64,000 nt of DNA from CAVOAK01 sp965217615 (lineage in GTDB: Bacteria > Pseudomonadota > Alphaproteobacteria > UBA8366 > CAVOAK01): contig CBDCIT010000042.1 in the NCBI GenBank assembly GCA_965217615.1, positions 1-64,000 on the forward strand, read 5' to 3'. How positions within the stretch are numbered: position 1 is the stretch's first letter; each line of letters starts with the position of its first letter. Shown piece after piece: positions 53,724 to 62,042 of the stretch. The translations under genes were made by a program, and so were the position numbers. The notes below the pieces were generated by a model. That model saw nothing but the letters and a program-made list of their open reading frames with translations. It searched no databases and was not told where the DNA came from.

Positions 53724-54395
53724 ATGGCGGCAAACAGGCTCTACGATCAACTGAAGGACGCATGCGCGACGGAATGGGCTGAGTACACGCGGCACGAGTT
53801 CGTGCGCGGCATAGCCGACGGGTCGCTGCAACTGGATGCCTTCCGTTTCTATTTAGTGCAGGACTTTCTGTTTCTGAAGCATTTCGCGCGTGCCTACGCG
53901 CTGGCTGTCTATAAGTCCGAACATCTGGACGACATGCGGGCGGCCTCCGCCAGCACACAGGCGATATTGGGCGAAACCGGCGTCCATCTTAAATATTGCG
54001 GCGAATGGGGATTGGGCGAGAGCGACATCATTGCCACGCCCGAAGCCCCCGAGACGACGGCCTACACGCGCTTTGTCCTTGAGCGCGGGATGTCGGGAGA
54101 TCTGCTTGATCTTCATGTTGCGCTCTCGCCATGCGCGGTCGGCTACGCCGAGATCGGGCGTCTGATTGTCGATGAACTGAAACCGAAGACGGACAGCAAT
54201 CCGTATCAGGATTGGATCGACGTCTACTCCGGCGAAGAGTTTGGCGCCGGCGCCGACGCTCAAGTTGCCATGCTCGACCGCCAAATGGCGCTGCGCGGGG
54301 GTCCCGGCCGCTTCGATGGGCTTGCTGAGACGTTCCGCATCGCGACGCGCCTCGAACGGGACTTCTGGCAAATGGGGCTGAATGCCGCCGCGTGA
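53724..54395 (+). CDS. TenA-family thiaminase II-like protein
   Basis: 223 residues, all-helical. TenA hydrolyses pyrimidine precursors to salvage the thiamin HMP moiety. Conserved elements: HEFVRGIADGSLQLDAFRFYLVQDFLFL (Asp), the catalytic Cys in LHVALSPCAVGYAEIG, and the late RLERDFWQMG (Glu). All three expected residues are present. TGGAGGTCC precedes the ATG. Thiamin genes are not nearby. Confidence 0.91.
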   Translation: MAANRLYDQLKDACATEWAEYTRHEFVRGIADGSLQLDAFRFYLVQDFLFLKHFARAYALAVYKSEHLDDMRAASASTQAILGETGVHLKYCGEWGLGESDIIATPEAPETTAYTRFVLERGMSGDLLDLHVALSPCAVGYAEIGRLIVDELKPKTDSNPYQDWIDVYSGEEFGAGADAQVAMLDRQMALRGGPGRFDGLAETFRIATRLERDFWQMGLNAAA

Positions 54396-54402
54396 GGCAG
54401 CG

Positions 54403-54730
54403 TTAAACGAAGAAATCGAGGATTGTACCGGTCGTTACGGCTGAGATGGGCTGCGCGTCGTCGGAAAAGAGCAGCAACGCTGGACTCGTCGCCGGTTCGC
54501 CCGAAGTGAGCACAAAATTCGCCTCGGCGACAGCTCTGGTGGCGCTGGCGATGGCCTTCGCTTGAGGCGCAATCGTTCCGTCCCCAACTGCCGAAGCCAA
54601 TGGCTCAACAGAGAAGAACTGCAACGACAGCAGATTTGCAGTCGTAATTTCCTTCTTTCGACGTCGCCGCTGCGACTCCCCAGCACGGAGCGTTGAACGT
54701 CGATGGAGGGCGCTTCTTGCGCTCGCATCA
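54403..54730 (-). other. Transcribed region or short hypothetical ORF next to ISNCY element
   Basis: A good minus-strand promoter points into this stretch. An open frame to 54403 reads protein-like in its last 75 codons (SVEPLASAVGDGTIAPQAKA, ALLLFSDDAQPISAVTTGTI, DFFV then stop), but its only ATG/TTG starts (54741, 54765) lie within the promoter. So either a non-ATG start is used inside, or this is a non-coding transcript. Family not recognised. AAGAAGGAA lies at about 54650 before a possible ATT codon. Confidence 0.3.
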
Positions 54731-54736
54731 CTTCTA

Positions 54737-54765
54737 ATCATGAGCGCAATTGACCCTTTTGTCAA
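54737..54765 (-). promoter_or_regulatory. Strong sigma70-type promoter facing left
   Basis: On the minus strand: perfect TTGACA (54765-54760), a 17-bp spacer, and CATGAT (54742-54737). The -35 box touches the first base of the 18-bp direct repeat of the ISNCY element, which inserted right behind it. Confidence 0.5.
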
Positions 54766-54782
54766 GGATTCTGGGCGTGCCG
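54765..54782. repeat. 18-bp direct repeat, left copy (ISNCY target duplication)
   Basis: AGGATTCTGGGCGTGCCG here recurs exactly at 56124-56141, immediately outside both inverted repeats of the element at 54783-56123. Length fits the long target duplications of IS1202-type elements. Confidence 0.85.
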
Positions 54783-56123
54783 TGTCGCTAACACACGATA
54801 TGACCGGTCTATGTAACAGATGATCTGTCCGGTTTTAGATTTCCTCCAAATCTGGAGGAATCGGATGCGCCGGACGGAGCAGTTGCAGGGACTGAGATTG
54901 ATGAAGTTCGAGGATGTCTACGGACGTTGTTATCGGGGTGATTTGAGCCAGGCCGAGGCCTCGGAGATCCTGGGCATGTCGGAGCGGACGTTCCGGCGCT
55001 GGCGGGAGCGCTATGAGGCCGAGGGTGCCGAGGGTTTGTACGACCGGCGCCTTGGGCGGGTCTCGGCGCGCCGGTGGACGAGGTGATGCGGGTGCTGGAG
55101 CTGTTCGAGACGCGCTACCCGGACTTCACGGCCAAGCACTTCCACGAGAAGCTGGTCTGCGAGCATGGCTTCGGGCTGAGCTACAACTGGCTTCGCCTGA
55201 GCTTGCAGGCGCACGGCAAGATCAAGCCGGCGCCCAGGCGCGGGGCGCACCGCCGGAAGCGGCCGCGCCGACCGGTGGTGGGGATGATGCTGCATCAGGA
55301 CGGCTCGAGCCACGAGTGGGTTGCGGGCCAGTGGTGGGATCTGATCGTGACCATGGACGATGCGACATCGGAGGTCTATTCGGGCTTCTTCGTTGCCGAG
55401 GAGGGCACGATGAGCACGTTCCGCGGGCTCGGCGAGGTGATCGCCGAAAACGGGCTGTTCTGCTCGCTCTACGCCGATCGGGCCTCGCACTACTGGCACA
55501 CGCCCGAGGCAGGCGGCGGTGTGGACAAGGACAACCCGACCCAGATCGGCCGGGCCTTGGCGCAGCTCGGCATCGAGTTGATCGCGGCCTATTCGCCGCA
55601 GGCCCGGGGCCGCTCGGAGCGCATGTTCGGGACCTTGCAGAAGCGCCTGCCCCAGGAGCTGCGCCTCGCCGGGATCGCCACCATGGCCGAGGCCAATCGC
55701 TTTCTCGAGGAGCTCTTCTGGCCGGCGCACAACGCCCGCTTCGCCCGCCCGGCCGCGGACACCGGCTCGGCCTTCGTGGCTTTTGCCGGCACGCTCGAGG
55801 ACATCCTCTGCGCCCAGGAGGACCGCGTCGTCGCGGGCGACAACACCGTGCGCTACAAGAACCGCACGCTGCAGATCCCGGCCGATCGCCACCGCCACCA
55901 CTACGTCAAGGCGCAGGTCCCGGGTGCACGAATATCCCGACGGCCACCTGGCCGTCTTCCACGGACCCAGGTGTCTGGCGCGCTACCGCGCCGACGGCGA
56001 AACCATCGACGACGACAGGCTCCAGGCCGCGTGACCCGCTTCGACGCGACCGAGCCAAACCACCACAACAGAAGCGGTCAATTCATATGGTACATAAAGC
56101 GGTCAACTCAGTTTGTTATCGAC
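54783..56123 (+). mobile_element. Degenerate ISNCY (IS1202-type) insertion sequence
   Basis: 1341 bp. The left end (TGTCGCTAACACACG...) and the inverted right end (TGTCGATAACAAACT...) match imperfectly over about 50 bp, sharing TGACCG and TATGTA blocks. Flanked by an exact 18-bp direct repeat. IS1202-family members, long filed as ISNCY, are known for long duplications, with an ISTde1-type subgroup at about 15-18 bp (recalled family knowledge). The transposase has two frameshifts. The right end is about 140 bp upstream of mnmA. Confidence 0.82.
54865..56034 (+). pseudogene. ISNCY-family transposase with two frameshifts
   Basis: Segment 1 (MRRTEQLQGLRLMKFEDVYG, then the HTH LSQAEASEILGMSERTFRRW) runs to about 55070, where RRLGRVSARR is followed by a stop; the family frame resumes at DEVMRVLELFETRYPDFTAK (55077 on). 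Against the expected RRAPVDEV, a 7-nt loss between GCGCCGG repeats explains it. Segment 2 carries the rve-type core (MLHQDGSSHEWV, VTMDDATSEVYSGFFVAEEG, ADRASHYW, SPQARGRSERMFGTLQ). At about 55918 an extra C in GTCCCGG shifts the frame; the normal ending RVHEYPDGHLAVFHG...RLQAA follows in frame 55783-56034. Not functional as read. Confidence 0.85.
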
Positions 56124-56141
56124 AGGATTCTGGGCGTGCCG
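56124..56141. repeat. 18-bp direct repeat, right copy (ISNCY target duplication)
   Basis: Exact copy of 54765-54782, abutting the right inverted repeat of the ISNCY element. Confidence 0.85.
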
Positions 56142-56283
56142 ACGGTGTCGAGAGCGACTACCGACACTAATTGTTTGACGGCAATCATGGGCCCTGGAGC
56201 GGCGAGTCGCGCGGAAAGGAGCCGCCGTGCGAGAGGGTTTTGGCCGTTTGCGTTTGCCGATGGCGCGCCTATATTGCCGCCCC

Positions 56284-57462
56284 ATGAAGACGAATACCGT
56301 CGAATTCGGAAATTCCGGGTCGCCAGGCACTGATGCGCTTGGGATTAGTGACCTGCCCGCTGGCGCACGCATCGTTGTTGCCATGTCGGGCGGCGTTGAT
56401 TCCTCTGTGACGGCTGCCTTGCTCGCCGACGCCGGATATGACGTTATTGGCATTACGCTGCAACTCTATGACGACGGTGCAGCCAGGCAGCGAAAGGGCG
56501 CCTGCTGTGCTGGTCAAGACATCCATGATGCGCGAAACGTGTCCACCCAATTGGGCATACCGCACTACGTGCTCGACTATGAAAGCCGCTTCCGGGACGC
56601 GGTCATCGATGATTTCGCTGACGCCTACTTGCGCGGCGAGACACCCATTCCGTGTATACGCTGCAACCAGACGGTCAAGTTTCGCGACCTGGTTTCGATG
56701 GCGCGCGATTTGGGGGCGTCGGCGCTGGCAACCGGCCACTATGTGCGCCGTATCATTGGCCCGCGTGGCCCAGAGTTGCACCGCGCGTCGGACCTCGCAA
56801 AGGACCAGAGCTATTTCTTGTTTACGACGACCGACGACCAGCTCGGGTTCCTGCGCTTCCCGTTGGGTGCGTCCAACAAGAACGAGACGCGCGCCCTCGC
56901 GGCACGTCTCGGCCTCGAGGTTGCCGAAAAGCCAGATAGCCAGGATATCTGCTTTGTGCCGAACGGCTCATACGCCCGTGTCGTTGAGACGCTGCGGCCG
57001 GACGCGATCGAGCCCGGCGAGATCGTCGATATGAAGGGGACCGTGCTTGGCCGACACGATGGCATCATCCACTACACCGTAGGCCAACGGCGCGGTCTCG
57101 GTGTGGGCGGCCGCGAGACAACGTCTGAACCGCTCTATGTCATACGGCTCGAGCCGGACGCGCGGCAGGTCGTGGTCGGTCCGAAGAATGCGTTGCTATG
57201 CCGCGGCGTCAGTCTCAGGTCGGTCAACTGGCTGGGTGAGCCGGAGCTTGACGAAAACGAGACTCGGGTCGGGGTCAAATTGCGCTCCGCGATGGTCCCT
57301 GTGCGGGCCTCCCTGTTGGCCCGGCCGAACGGCGGCGTAGACGTCGTGCTTGAACAACCGCAATTTGGCATCGCACCGGGCCAAGCTTGCGTCTTCTATG
57401 CCGACGAACGGGTGTTGGGCGGCGGCTGGATCGTCGCCAGCCAGACAGCACTTGTGGCCTAA
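56284..57462 (+). CDS. mnmA: tRNA-specific 2-thiouridylase
   Basis: 392 residues from ATG 56284. Makes 2-thiouridine at wobble U34 with sulfur relayed from a cysteine desulfurase, so it depends functionally on the iscS upstream. PP-loop ATPase motif VVAMSGGVDSSVTAALL, first catalytic Cys in IPCIRCNQTVKF, second in KPDSQDICFVPNG. C-terminal beta-barrel domains are complete. A longer frame opens at 56227 but lacks the family start. The ISNCY element ends about 140 bp upstream and may have replaced part of the promoter. Confidence 0.95.
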   Translation: MKTNTVEFGNSGSPGTDALGISDLPAGARIVVAMSGGVDSSVTAALLADAGYDVIGITLQLYDDGAARQRKGACCAGQDIHDARNVSTQLGIPHYVLDYESRFRDAVIDDFADAYLRGETPIPCIRCNQTVKFRDLVSMARDLGASALATGHYVRRIIGPRGPELHRASDLAKDQSYFLFTTTDDQLGFLRFPLGASNKNETRALAARLGLEVAEKPDSQDICFVPNGSYARVVETLRPDAIEPGEIVDMKGTVLGRHDGIIHYTVGQRRGLGVGGRETTSEPLYVIRLEPDARQVVVGPKNALLCRGVSLRSVNWLGEPELDENETRVGVKLRSAMVPVRASLLARPNGGVDVVLEQPQFGIAPGQACVFYADERVLGGGWIVASQTALVA

Positions 57463-57495
57463 GCCGGCCTGGCGAACTTCAGTTACGAGCGACGT

Positions 57496-58434
57496 CTAGC
57501 GTAGGACAGTAGCGCCACGGGGCAAGTGGCGGGCGGTGAGTTCAACGACGCGTGTAACGAAACGCGCCACCGAGAACCTGACTCCGCCGCCGAGAAAGGC
57601 CAGCACGCCAGCGGCAACAAGAAAGGCAATCTCTCGCTTCACGCCGTTTAGGTTCGTAATCAGGCTTTTATCGAGGCTGAGTTTGGTCGCCATATACCAC
57701 AGCATGACGCCCATGACGGCGATGCCAGCGATCCGCGTGCCAAAACCGCCAGCGAGGGTGAGACCGAGCGCCAGCAGGAGCCACGGAGCAGCAGCGAAGC
57801 TCTGGATGTGGTCGAACCCGGCGAACGCGCCGCCAACAATCATCACCGCGGCGACCGATAAACGCAGCAACAGCCCCATATCTCGCCAATCAGGCGGCGT
57901 TGGCTGGAACGCCATGCCAAGTAGATAGCGGTCGAGACTCGTCGCGCCGGAGCCTAAATTGAAGAGCGCGAACATCATGCCGGATAGGCCGATATCACGG
58001 ATCTGCACGAGCAATGCCGGTGAGGTGTAAGTTGACACGGTCGGATCAACGCCGGGAGACGTCGTAACCGGCAGCGCGATGACGAAAGTCCACAACAGAA
58101 AACCATAGACCAACGCCAATGGTCGGACCGCCAGGCCAGCGATGAGACAAAGACCGCTCACCAATTCGAAGCTCGAGAGCGCGGTAAGGAACGACCAAGG
58201 TGTCACCCAGTCCGGAAAGGCGCCGGAAAATAGATACTCCGCAAAGAATGTGTTGATATATCCGTCCGCGCCCATATAGCGGGACAGGATGCCGGCTTCG
58301 CGGGCAGGATCGATAAGCTGCGAAAGCTTGCTCCAACCACCGATGACGAAGACCGGGCCAAGTCCTAGGCGCAGCGCCAGCGAGACGGTGTCGAGCTTAG
58401 CTGCGGACATTGGGGACGCATCGTCATTTGTCAT
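57496..58434 (-). CDS. DoxX-family membrane protein
   Basis: 312 residues with about eight membrane segments in what looks like a duplicated DoxX/TQO-small-subunit unit (LALRLGLGPVFVIGGWSKLS..., then LLLRLSVAAVMIVGGAFAGF). Family members occur in thiosulfate:quinone oxidoreductase and other redox membrane systems; no catalytic partner is adjacent, so the role is open. The start at 58434 gives an N-terminal cytoplasmic tail of about 20 residues. Convergent with mnmA. Confidence 0.83.
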   Translation of the reverse strand: MTNDDASPMSAAKLDTVSLALRLGLGPVFVIGGWSKLSQLIDPAREAGILSRYMGADGYINTFFAEYLFSGAFPDWVTPWSFLTALSSFELVSGLCLIAGLAVRPLALVYGFLLWTFVIALPVTTSPGVDPTVSTYTSPALLVQIRDIGLSGMMFALFNLGSGATSLDRYLLGMAFQPTPPDWRDMGLLLRLSVAAVMIVGGAFAGFDHIQSFAAAPWLLLALGLTLAGGFGTRIAGIAVMGVMLWYMATKLSLDKSLITNLNGVKREIAFLVAAGVLAFLGGGVRFSVARFVTRVVELTARHLPRGATVLR

Positions 58435-58644
58435 GTCCGGTAGTCCTCCTCGCGATGCGCAGCCATGCCATAGCGCTCTGCGTGTCGCTTCACCGAGAAA
58501 AGATCGACAGGGCCGCGCCGACGCGGCAACCGCATGTTGGGGATATGAGAAGGTCCGCGCTGGTGATCCAGCGGCTTCGGCATCAACTCATGTCAAGGAA
58601 GTGTGAAGAGGCGGCTGAGTCGACTGCACGGAACGTCGGCGGCG

Positions 58645-58788
58645 TTAAACCCCGAGCAGCGCGCCGAGAATAAGCACGGCGATGAACAGGATCGCGTAGC
58701 CGCGCGCGAAACAGAGTCGAGAGAGAATACGAAAGATATCCACAGCATCTTTATGATGGGATCTCGTGGCCGGTATTACAAATGACAT
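58645..58788 (-). CDS. Small single-pass membrane protein, 47 residues
   Basis: Too short for ordinary ORF lists. Starts MSFVIPATRSHHKDAVDIFR and ends with a strongly hydrophobic segment GYAILFIAVLILGALLGV directly before TAA. CAGGAG sits 8 bases before the ATG at 58788, a near-ideal ribosome-binding site. It lies 36 bp downstream of the DUF1330 gene on the same strand, so it is probably cotranscribed. Predicted topology: basic/polar cytoplasmic N-terminus and a C-terminal membrane helix. No family recognised. Confidence 0.65.
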   Translation of the reverse strand: MSFVIPATRSHHKDAVDIFRILSRLCFARGYAILFIAVLILGALLGV

Positions 58789-58824
58789 AACGGTGCTCCT
58801 GCAGAGTCGACCAGCGACGAAGAT

Positions 58825-59133
58825 TTAGGTTGGCGTTGCTTCGCCCGCTTCGACGATGACCAGTTCGTTCTGTCCAGCACTGTTATTCCGGCGGAATGCC
58901 GCTGCTGCGACATATTCGGGCGAGTTGAAACAAGCGACCGCTTGCGCCCTCGATGGAAACTCAATGACGACGAACCGCTCGAACGTCTCCGGTCCTTCGA
59001 GAATCTCGTAGCTGCCGCCGCGCGCCAGAACTTTCCCTTGAAACTTTTCAAGGATCGCCGGAACGCGATCGGTGTATTTCTTGTAGGCGACGGGGTCGTT
59101 GATCTTTGCGCGCGCGAGCCAGTAAGCCACCAT
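58825..59133 (-). CDS. DUF1330 domain-containing protein
   Basis: 102 residues. The ferredoxin-like DUF1330 pattern is clear: AYWLARAKINDPVAYKKYTD, KVLARGGSYEILEGPETFER, VVIEFPSRAQAVACFNSPEY. Function unknown. Followed by the 47-residue membrane protein. Start ATG 59133. Confidence 0.92.
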   Translation of the reverse strand: MVAYWLARAKINDPVAYKKYTDRVPAILEKFQGKVLARGGSYEILEGPETFERFVVIEFPSRAQAVACFNSPEYVAAAAFRRNNSAGQNELVIVEAGEATPT

Positions 59134-59218
59134 CGGATTGACCTCCTTGAGTTCCGCGCATTGAATAACGATGCCGCGGCAAACACAAACCCCATGGGTC
59201 TGTGCACAAGCGCGTAGC

Positions 59219-59247
59219 TTGACAGAGCGAGGCTGCGACCGTATCTC
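59219..59247 (+). promoter_or_regulatory. Predicted promoter of tRNA-Met
   Basis: Perfect TTGACA (59219-59224), a 17-bp spacer and TATCTC (59242-59247), 43 bp before the tRNA 5' end. Confidence 0.5.
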
Positions 59248-59290
59248 CGTGTGCTGAAGGCCTGTTCGTCCACCACCTTGCCGAACATGT

Positions 59291-59367
59291 GGCGGAGTAG
59301 CTCAGCTGGTTAGAGCAGCGGAATCATAATCCGCGTGTCGGGGGTTCGAGTCCCTCCTCCGCTACCA
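59291..59367 (+). tRNA. tRNA-Met (CAT anticodon), elongator type
   Basis: 77 bases including the encoded CCA. The cloverleaf folds: acceptor GGCGGAG/CTCCGCT, D-arm GCTC...GAGC, anticodon stem GCGGA/TCCGC with loop ATCATAA (anticodon CAT), variable loop, and T-arm GGGGG-TTCGAGT-CCCTC. The acceptor starts with a G-T pair rather than the open pair of an initiator, and initiator features (three GC pairs in the anticodon stem) are absent; tRNA-Ile2 with lysidine cannot be fully excluded by anticodon alone. Confidence 0.95.
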
Positions 59368-59374
59368 TTCTAAG

Positions 59375-59401
59375 GCCCTGAAATCAAATCGGTTTCGGGG
59401 C
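59375..59401 (+). terminator. Hairpin after tRNA-Met, possible terminator
   Basis: GCCCTGAAA (59375-59383) pairs with TTTCGGGGC (59393-59401), a 9-bp stem with one G-T pair and a 9-nt loop, 7 bases after the CCA. No T-run follows, so it may serve only as an RNA processing or stability hairpin. Confidence 0.4.
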
Positions 59402-59516
59402 TCATGGTAGTTTCGGAGATCGACAGGGGACGTGATGACGAACCCGATAATCTAAGTGCTTGCCGTAGCTGCCATGGAAATCGCGGCAATCTTACTCGCG
59501 GGCAGGAGACGTCCCA

Positions 59517-60335
59517 TTAATTAAGTAGCTGATCGACGGCCGCTTTGGCTTGATCACGACGATCCTTCAAGATTTGGATGAAATCCGCCGATCTGATCGC
59601 CGCCATCGCTTCCATTAACTGCAGTTCGTAGTTCTGCAATTCCTGCTCGGCCAAGCGTATTCTTACGCTCCTGAGATCCTTCTCGTTCGCTATCTTCCTA
59701 TCCACTGACGAACTCAACGCAGAAATAGCCTCCGTAAGCGAACAAAGATTGTTGTACCTGATCGCGTCTGTCACCGCACCCTGCACTGAATATTCCGTCA
59801 GCGAACTTTTTCTTTGCGTCCTCATGTCAGTAAGGGCGAGGGCGCGCTCACTTGCTATCGTATGAAGGATCAAATCGATTGCATTGCTCTGCAAAATATT
59901 TGCATCGATCGTCTGATCCACGCCGAGGACTGCGGTCGCAGCCGCTGCCAAGGCGGTCTTTGCAGCGGTGCCGCCAACGGCTGTCGCTGCACCGGCGAGG
60001 ATAATCGCCGTACTTTCAAGACTGACCTTACGGGCGCCGTTAAATGCAAAAAGGTTTCGACGAAACTCTGCGCAGTTCGACTCGGACGAGGCAATAATCG
60101 CTTCTTGTAGCCGATTTCGATCATCTGCACTGACATCGGCAACTTTGCGCCGGTAAATGGCCTCTTTTGTCATCACACCGTTGGCATCTTCTTCAATGCC
60201 AAAGTCATCAAGGTCCGCCTGAGCAATGTTCTGTTTGTCTCCTGACACTGCCGCCGGTTGGACTGATACTTTCTGAATTATACCCTGAATTGCGCACACG
60301 CCGTTAAATAAATGCGGCAAATACTGTTCCGGCAA
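59517..60335 (-). CDS. Hypothetical protein with Ala/Gly-rich hydrophobic centre
   Basis: Up to 272 residues. Not recognised. It has a hydrophobic Ala/Gly stretch (AIILAGAATAVGGTAAKTAL, about residues 110-130) and a Glu/Arg-rich helical C-terminus with coiled-coil character (RIRLAEQELQNYELQLMEAM). The start is uncertain: TTG 60335 opens it, but GTG codons downstream and sense codons upstream (to a stop at about 60395) exist. Base composition is clearly AT-richer than the core genes, suggesting horizontal origin. Its 5' end and leader are duplicated at 62078-62478. Confidence 0.6.
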   Translation of the reverse strand: MPEQYLPHLFNGVCAIQGIIQKVSVQPAAVSGDKQNIAQADLDDFGIEEDANGVMTKEAIYRRKVADVSADDRNRLQEAIIASSESNCAEFRRNLFAFNGARKVSLESTAIILAGAATAVGGTAAKTALAAAATAVLGVDQTIDANILQSNAIDLILHTIASERALALTDMRTQRKSSLTEYSVQGAVTDAIRYNNLCSLTEAISALSSSVDRKIANEKDLRSVRIRLAEQELQNYELQLMEAMAAIRSADFIQILKDRRDQAKAAVDQLLN

Positions 60336-60663
60336 GACTACTAGTTCGCGAACGTGCGGAGGAATTTCTAAATTGAGCTTCGAGATGACCGGTAGGAAGC
60401 ACTATTCGCGCGACTATCTTCATTTTCCCCTCCTGGCTACTCGCTATTGTTGAAAACACAATATTTTTGTCGATTACTCGCCCAATGTATTTCAATATCT
60501 AAAATGCGAACCAAATCAATTTGTGAAGCCTCTTATGTGTAGTACGGCAAAACGGCTTGCCCCGCAAAATTCATTACTATTCGGACCCCGCCTATGCGGT
60601 GTCGACCATAGTGAATCCAATCGAGCGAAGCTTGAGATATTTAACCGATGACCCATATGGCTT
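60254..60663. repeat. 410-bp direct repeat A (5' region of hypothetical gene)
   Basis: Covers the first codons and upstream region of the hypothetical gene. Recurs in the same orientation at 62078-62478 as A'. Its right edge (..CATATGGCTT) abuts the left end of the IS3 element exactly. The copies differ by a roughly 9-bp indel near 60275 and single-base homopolymer changes (for instance CCCC/CCC in GCTTGCCCCGC). No gene is evident in the 328 bp between 60336 and 60663 beyond this leader; a 63-codon frame (60304-60495) repeats identically in A' and is not supported as a gene. Confidence 0.9.
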
Positions 60664-60729
60664 TGAGTCGGACCCGATTTCCTTGGACACAGAATTGGCT
60701 TAATCGAAGTGTCCAAGGAGGACCGGAAC

Positions 60730-61140
60730 ATGACCGATAATTTTGAGAAGAAAGTTGCTGTTGATGGGCCTGTGGTAAATGCTGGCGAGCTTGGCTCGTC
60801 CACGTTTTCCCCAGGCCAGGCTTTGCCGGCAGGCCCGCTGGGACTTGGCCAGCGATGGACAGTGGCGCGCAAGCGTGAGGTCGTTCTGCAGCTTTTGCGT
60901 GACGAGCCGGTGCAACTTCTGTCGCGCCAGTTGGGCGTAGAGATCTTCCGGCTCGAGCAGTGGCGTGAGAAAGCGATCGGCGGGATCGACGCCTCGCTCA
61001 AGCAACGCAAGGGCGATCCGGTGCAGGCGGAACTGGATAGCGCCATGAAGCGGATCGGAGAGTTGACCATGCAGGTGGAACTGCTGGAGGCCAAGACGGA
61101 GACCTTCGGCCCTTTGGGGCGGCGGAGGTCGCGGCGATGA
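60730..61140 (+). CDS. IS3-family transposase OrfA
   Basis: 136 residues from ATG 60730, preceded by AAGGAGGACC. Helix-turn-helix region RWTVARKREVVLQLLRDEPV... LSRQLGVEIFRLEQWREKAI, then a leucine-zipper-like helix (AMKRIGELTMQVELLEAKTE). DNA-binding part of the transposase, usually joined to OrfB by -1 frameshifting or coupling. Stop overlaps the orfB start by 4 bases (ATGA). Confidence 0.9.
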   Translation: MTDNFEKKVAVDGPVVNAGELGSSTFSPGQALPAGPLGLGQRWTVARKREVVLQLLRDEPVQLLSRQLGVEIFRLEQWREKAIGGIDASLKQRKGDPVQAELDSAMKRIGELTMQVELLEAKTETFGPLGRRRSRR

Positions 61141-62042
61141 GTGCCGCCACCTCTCCCGGCACGGGTCTGGCCTACGGCCTGCGGCGGGTCTGCGCCGCCT
61201 GGGGCATGGCCCGCTCCTCGTTCTACGCCATGACCTCCGGCCAGCACGCCGAGCAGCCGCCGGCAAAGCGTCGGGGACCGAAGCCCGCGATCTCGGACCA
61301 GGCGCTGCTGGTGGCGATCAAAGCCGACCTGGAGGCATCGCCCTGGGAGGGCGAGGGCTACCGCAAGGTCTGGGCTCGGCTTCGGGTCTGTCGCGACATC
61401 CGGGTTGCCCGCAAGCGGGTGCTCCGCCTGATGCGCGAGAACAATCTGCTCTCGCCCCATCGCTGCCGCCGCCGTGGCGGCAATCCCCATGACGGTGAGA
61501 TCATCACTCATGCCCCGAACCTCATGTGGGGCACCGATGGCGTTCGGGTGTTCACGGTGGACGACGGCTGGGGCTGGATCTTCACCGCCGTCGAGCATTG
61601 GAACGCCGAGTGTGTCGGCTGGCATGTCTGCAAGCGCGGCGACCGCTTCGCCGCCCTGCAGCCGATCTCCATGGGGCTTGCCGGGCTGTATGGCTCGACC
61701 GCGGCCGGCGCGGCTCGGGGGCTGGCCTTGCGGATGGATCACGGCTCCCAGTATCTGTCGGACCACTTCACCAACCAGATCAAGTTCTGGGGCATCCAGC
61801 CGTCCTACGCCTTCGTCGCCGAGCCCCAGACCAACGGCGTCGCCGAGCGGTTCAATCGCACGCTGAAGGAACAGATCATCCATGGTCGCATCTACTGCAA
61901 CATCGCGGAGCTGCGGGACGCCGTCCGCGACTTCGTCGAACTCTACAATGCCCAGTGGATCGTCGAAAAGAACGGCTACCTGAGCCCCGCTCAAGCTCGT
62001 CAGGCGTGGCACGCCGCGATCTCAATCAGGCCCGCCGCGTGA
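61137..62042 (+). CDS. IS3-family transposase OrfB
   Basis: 301 residues, the catalytic rve-type subunit. Complete DDE set: MWGTDGVRVFTVDDGWGW (D), LRMDHGSQYLSDHF (D), NGVAERFNRTLKEQ (E). N-terminal HTH-21-like region (GEGYRKVWARLRVCRDIRVA, RVLRLMRENNLLSPHR). Intact, so this copy may be mobile. Several long frames on the opposite strand (for instance 60516-62012) are shadows. Confidence 0.93.
   Translation: MSAATSPGTGLAYGLRRVCAAWGMARSSFYAMTSGQHAEQPPAKRRGPKPAISDQALLVAIKADLEASPWEGEGYRKVWARLRVCRDIRVARKRVLRLMRENNLLSPHRCRRRGGNPHDGEIITHAPNLMWGTDGVRVFTVDDGWGWIFTAVEHWNAECVGWHVCKRGDRFAALQPISMGLAGLYGSTAAGAARGLALRMDHGSQYLSDHFTNQIKFWGIQPSYAFVAEPQTNGVAERFNRTLKEQIIHGRIYCNIAELRDAVRDFVELYNAQWIVEKNGYLSPAQARQAWHAAISIRPAA

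Noticed and set aside
54765..54800. dif/Xer site as the target of the ISNCY element
   Set aside because: IS1202-type elements may favour such sites, but neither the 18-bp repeat nor its flanks show paired XerC/XerD half-sites around a 6-bp centre.
59291..59367. tRNA-Met as attachment site of an integrated island
   Set aside because: I could not find a second copy of its 3' end (CTCCTCCGCTACCA) to the right, nor any integrase in the window.
60516..62012. 498-codon minus-strand frame across IS3 copy 1 (and its 231-codon counterpart at 62796-63491)
   Set aside because: Antisense to orfA/orfB, which have full DDE motifs and ribosome-binding sites. The same shadow appears at both IS copies.
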